From positions 1 through 8,068 of the forward strand of contig CAMAQW010000077.1 of the NCBI GenBank assembly GCA_945860335.1: DNA of 8,068 nt. The letters run 5' to 3'. Numbering within the stretch: the first letter of the stretch is position 1; each line of letters opens with the position of its first letter. The position numbers and the translations under genes are program-made. Below, piece by piece: positions 6,177 through 8,068 of this stretch. This stretch comes from Sediminibacterium ginsengisoli (GTDB taxonomy: Bacteria > Bacteroidota > Bacteroidia > Chitinophagales > Chitinophagaceae). The notes beneath the pieces were generated by a model, which was given only the letters and a program-made list of their open reading frames with translations, was not told the DNA's origin and searched no databases.

Positions 6177-7436
6177 ATGCAACAAGAAGCGTCTTCAACC
6201 ATAACAAAACATGACCCTTTTGAAGCCATGCGGATTACCGAATTTAGGCATCTCATGTTTGGTCGCTTTTTGTTTATCATGGGGCTTAGAATGATGGGTA
6301 CACTTGTTGGTTGGTGGATTTACGAACTCACCAATGAACCATTTGCGATTGGACTGATCGGATTATCTGAAGTAATACCAGCAGTTTCATTATCACTCTA
6401 TGCCGGACATATTATTGATATTAGCGAAAAAAGAAAACTGCTACTAACTGGAGTGGCCCTTTATTTTACTTGCGCTTTATTTTTACTGTTATTATCTACG
6501 AGTTTTACAGCAAGCCAAATAAGCAAACATTGGATCGCATTTAGTATTTATGTTGCTATATTTTTTACCGGCGTTTTTAGATCCTTTACAGGTCCAACAT
6601 TTGGTACCATACTATCCGCCATTGTTCCTAAAAAAACAATTCAAAATGCGACAACTTGGGGACAAGGCATTTGGCTAGGCGCCTCTGTTACAGGTCATGC
6701 CATTGTTGGTTTTTTAATTGCCCTATTAGGAAACACCGGTTCTTTAGCTATTATTTGTTCACTCGTTTTTACTGGTTATTTATTTATGTTCCAGCTTAAG
6801 CCAAAGCCTTCATTAAACGAACCTGGTGAGAAAAAAACATTGGAAAGTGTAAAGGAAGGACTTAGGTATGTGTATCAAACCAAAGAATTATTTGGCGCAT
6901 TAACACTCGATTTATTTGCCGTTTTATTTGGTGGCGCCGTTGCAATGATCCCCGTTTTTGCAAAAGATATTTTAAACGTGGGGCCAATTGGTTTTGGTTG
7001 GCTCAATGCAGCATCTGATATAGGATCGGTGATTGTAATTATATTACTCACTGCATTCCCATTAAAAAAAGCACAAGGTAAAAAATTACTTATTTCTGTA
7101 GCTATTTTTGGAATGTGTATTATTGTATTTGCCCTTTCAAAAATGTTCTGGCTAACCTTTGCCGTACTCCTCATTAGCGGTATTGTGGATGGCATAAGTG
7201 TTGTGATACGTGGCACCATATTACAACTCAAAACGCCCGACAATATGCGCGGGCGTGTAATGAGTGTAAATTCTATGTTTATTAATAGCAGCAATGAATT
7301 TGGCCAGTTTGAAAGTGGCGTTGCTGCTAAAATGATGGGCGTAGTTCCCAGTGTTGTTTTTGGTGGATGTATGACACTTTTAGTTGTAGTAATTACTTGG
7401 TTTAAAGCACCTACCCTAAAAGAAATGGAATACTAA
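6177..7436 (+). CDS. MFS transporter, MFS_3/EntS-like exporter family
   Basis: A 419-residue major facilitator protein with about 12 hydrophobic segments in two halves, joined by a charged cytoplasmic loop near 207-238 (LKPKPSLNEPGEKKTLESVKEG). A motif-A-like loop, AGHIIDISEKRK (76-87), follows the second segment. TPDNMRGRVMSVNSMFI and NEFGQFESG (353-381) are typical of the MFS_3 group, which includes the enterobactin exporter EntS. Export of a small molecule across the inner membrane by proton antiport is the family expectation; the substrate is unknown, and no siderophore or antibiotic genes lie nearby. The start 16 bp after the kinase stop suggests cotranscription. Its TAA overlaps the stop of the convergent M1 peptidase gene by 4 bp, with no room for a separate terminator. 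Confidence 0.9.
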   Translation: MQQEASSTITKHDPFEAMRITEFRHLMFGRFLFIMGLRMMGTLVGWWIYELTNEPFAIGLIGLSEVIPAVSLSLYAGHIIDISEKRKLLLTGVALYFTCALFLLLLSTSFTASQISKHWIAFSIYVAIFFTGVFRSFTGPTFGTILSAIVPKKTIQNATTWGQGIWLGASVTGHAIVGFLIALLGNTGSLAIICSLVFTGYLFMFQLKPKPSLNEPGEKKTLESVKEGLRYVYQTKELFGALTLDLFAVLFGGAVAMIPVFAKDILNVGPIGFGWLNAASDIGSVIVIILLTAFPLKKAQGKKLLISVAIFGMCIIVFALSKMFWLTFAVLLISGIVDGISVVIRGTILQLKTPDNMRGRVMSVNSMFINSSNEFGQFESGVAAKMMGVVPSVVFGGCMTLLVVVITWFKAPTLKEMEY

Positions 7437-8068
7437 TCCGGTATTACTAATTTATTATTACTTCTATTAACATCCGCCATTCGTAGTGATGGATCAATTT
7501 CGATGGACTTAATATCTTTAATAGATTTAGTAATGGCTAGTTTATAAACAGGGTCTACCCATTTCCATGCTGCATGCACTGTTCTTGGTGCATTTCCCTC
7601 TACTGGTTTTTCACCAAATTGTAAATTAAGCGGTACATAATGCATTTCTTGAGAACCATCTTTATAGGTTACTAAAACATCTATAGGCATTGGCATTTTT
7701 CCAACACGTTTAATGGTAATATTTGTTTTATCGTTAACAAGGTTGATGTCACCTACTGCATAATCAATTGTTTTGGTAGAATTAATCCAGTACTCTTTGT
7801 ACCAATCTAGTTCTAAACCACTTCTTTTTTCTGCAACCCTAATAAAGTCATTGGGATTGGGATGCTTAAAACGCCATGCATTGTAATAATCTATTAATAC
7901 CCTGTCTCTTACAGAATCACCAATTACATAACCCAACTGACTCATAAATACAGCTCCCTTACTATAAGACGAAGCGCTATAGGCAAGGTTGGTATTGTAA
8001 TGATCTGAATGGGTACTTGCAGGCTCATCAAACCCACTTTTAGTTAAGCTAATATAACTTCTATAAGA
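7433..8068 (-). CDS. M1-family metallopeptidase (aminopeptidase N-like), C-terminal part (5' end outside window)
   Basis: The C-terminal 211 residues of a zinc metallopeptidase related to aminopeptidase N. The frame is open to the right edge, so the ATG at 7945 is internal. The stretch AYSASSYSKGAVFMSQLGYVIG, encoded around 7920-7984, corresponds to the region of the M1 catalytic tyrosine; by comparison with PYEKG of leukotriene A4 hydrolase the tyrosine should be that of SYSKG (codon 7964-7966). The zinc ligands HExxH...E lie upstream, outside the window. After it come a helical stretch (FIRVAEKRSGLELDWYKEYWINSTKTIDYAV) and a beta-rich tail rich in V, T and K, typical of the long periplasmic Bacteroidota M1 proteins. 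Location in the periplasm is inferred, since no signal peptide can be seen. It is convergent with the MFS gene, and the stops overlap. Confidence 0.88.
   Translation of the reverse strand, partial: SYRSYISLTKSGFDEPASTHSDHYNTNLAYSASSYSKGAVFMSQLGYVIGDSVRDRVLIDYYNAWRFKHPNPNDFIRVAEKRSGLELDWYKEYWINSTKTIDYAVGDINLVNDKTNITIKRVGKMPMPIDVLVTYKDGSQEMHYVPLNLQFGEKPVEGNAPRTVHAAWKWVDPVYKLAITKSIKDIKSIEIDPSLRMADVNRSNNKLVIPD

Noticed and set aside
6875..7294. A 139-codon open frame on the minus strand inside the MFS gene
   Set aside because: It is fully antisense to a well-supported membrane protein gene, its translation is rich in I, T, S and N with no family resemblance, and it has no promoter or ribosome binding site.

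Overview
The window looks like ordinary chromosomal DNA of a member of the Bacteroidota, most likely a Chitinophagaceae- or Sphingobacteriia-like lineage. The reasons are moderate-to-low GC, mostly absent Shine-Dalgarno sequences, exact TAnnTTTG-type -7 boxes upstream of queA, and protein sequences that read like that phylum. The lineage is inferred from style and gene content, not from a marker gene. Gene density is very high and no stretch over 300 bases lacks a gene. I see no rRNA, tRNA, CRISPR array, insertion sequence, integrase or attachment site.

Layout from left to right. (1) Positions 2-394 (+) hold the C-terminal part of an oligopeptide/dipeptide-type ABC transporter ATPase, cut by the window edge. 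(2) Positions 449-1498 (+) are queA, the tRNA queuosine enzyme, behind a Bacteroidota-type promoter. A 14-bp tandem repeat lies over its stop codon, followed by a hairpin plus T-tract terminator. (3) A leftward block of three genes, transcribed sppA -> ABC-2 type permease -> small SRPBCC-like membrane-anchored protein (4903 down to 1548), converges on queA. Gaps inside the block are 25 bp and 1 bp, so it is probably an operon. (4) A 94-bp divergent intergenic region carries a perfect 14-bp palindrome. (5) A rightward block follows: folK (folate pathway), a deoxynucleoside kinase (nucleotide salvage) and a 12-TM MFS exporter (4998-7436). (6) Positions 7433-8068 (-) are the C-terminal part of an M1-family metallopeptidase, open at the right edge; its stop codon overlaps that of the MFS gene tail to tail.

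The genes mix housekeeping functions (tRNA modification, folate and nucleotide metabolism) with envelope functions (signal peptide peptidase, ABC-2 permease, MFS exporter, M1 peptidase). No single pathway links them. The closest metabolic links are folK with the deoxynucleoside kinase (DNA-precursor supply) and possibly sppA with the two membrane-protein genes behind it.

I looked for an undescribed system and do not see convincing evidence of one. The points worth a second look are small: the palindrome in the divergent promoter region, an ABC-2 permease without a neighbouring ATPase but coupled to an SRPBCC protein, a terminator embedded in the coding end of the opposing gene, the 14-bp repeat duplicating the queA stop, and a hairpin splitting folK from the kinase gene.
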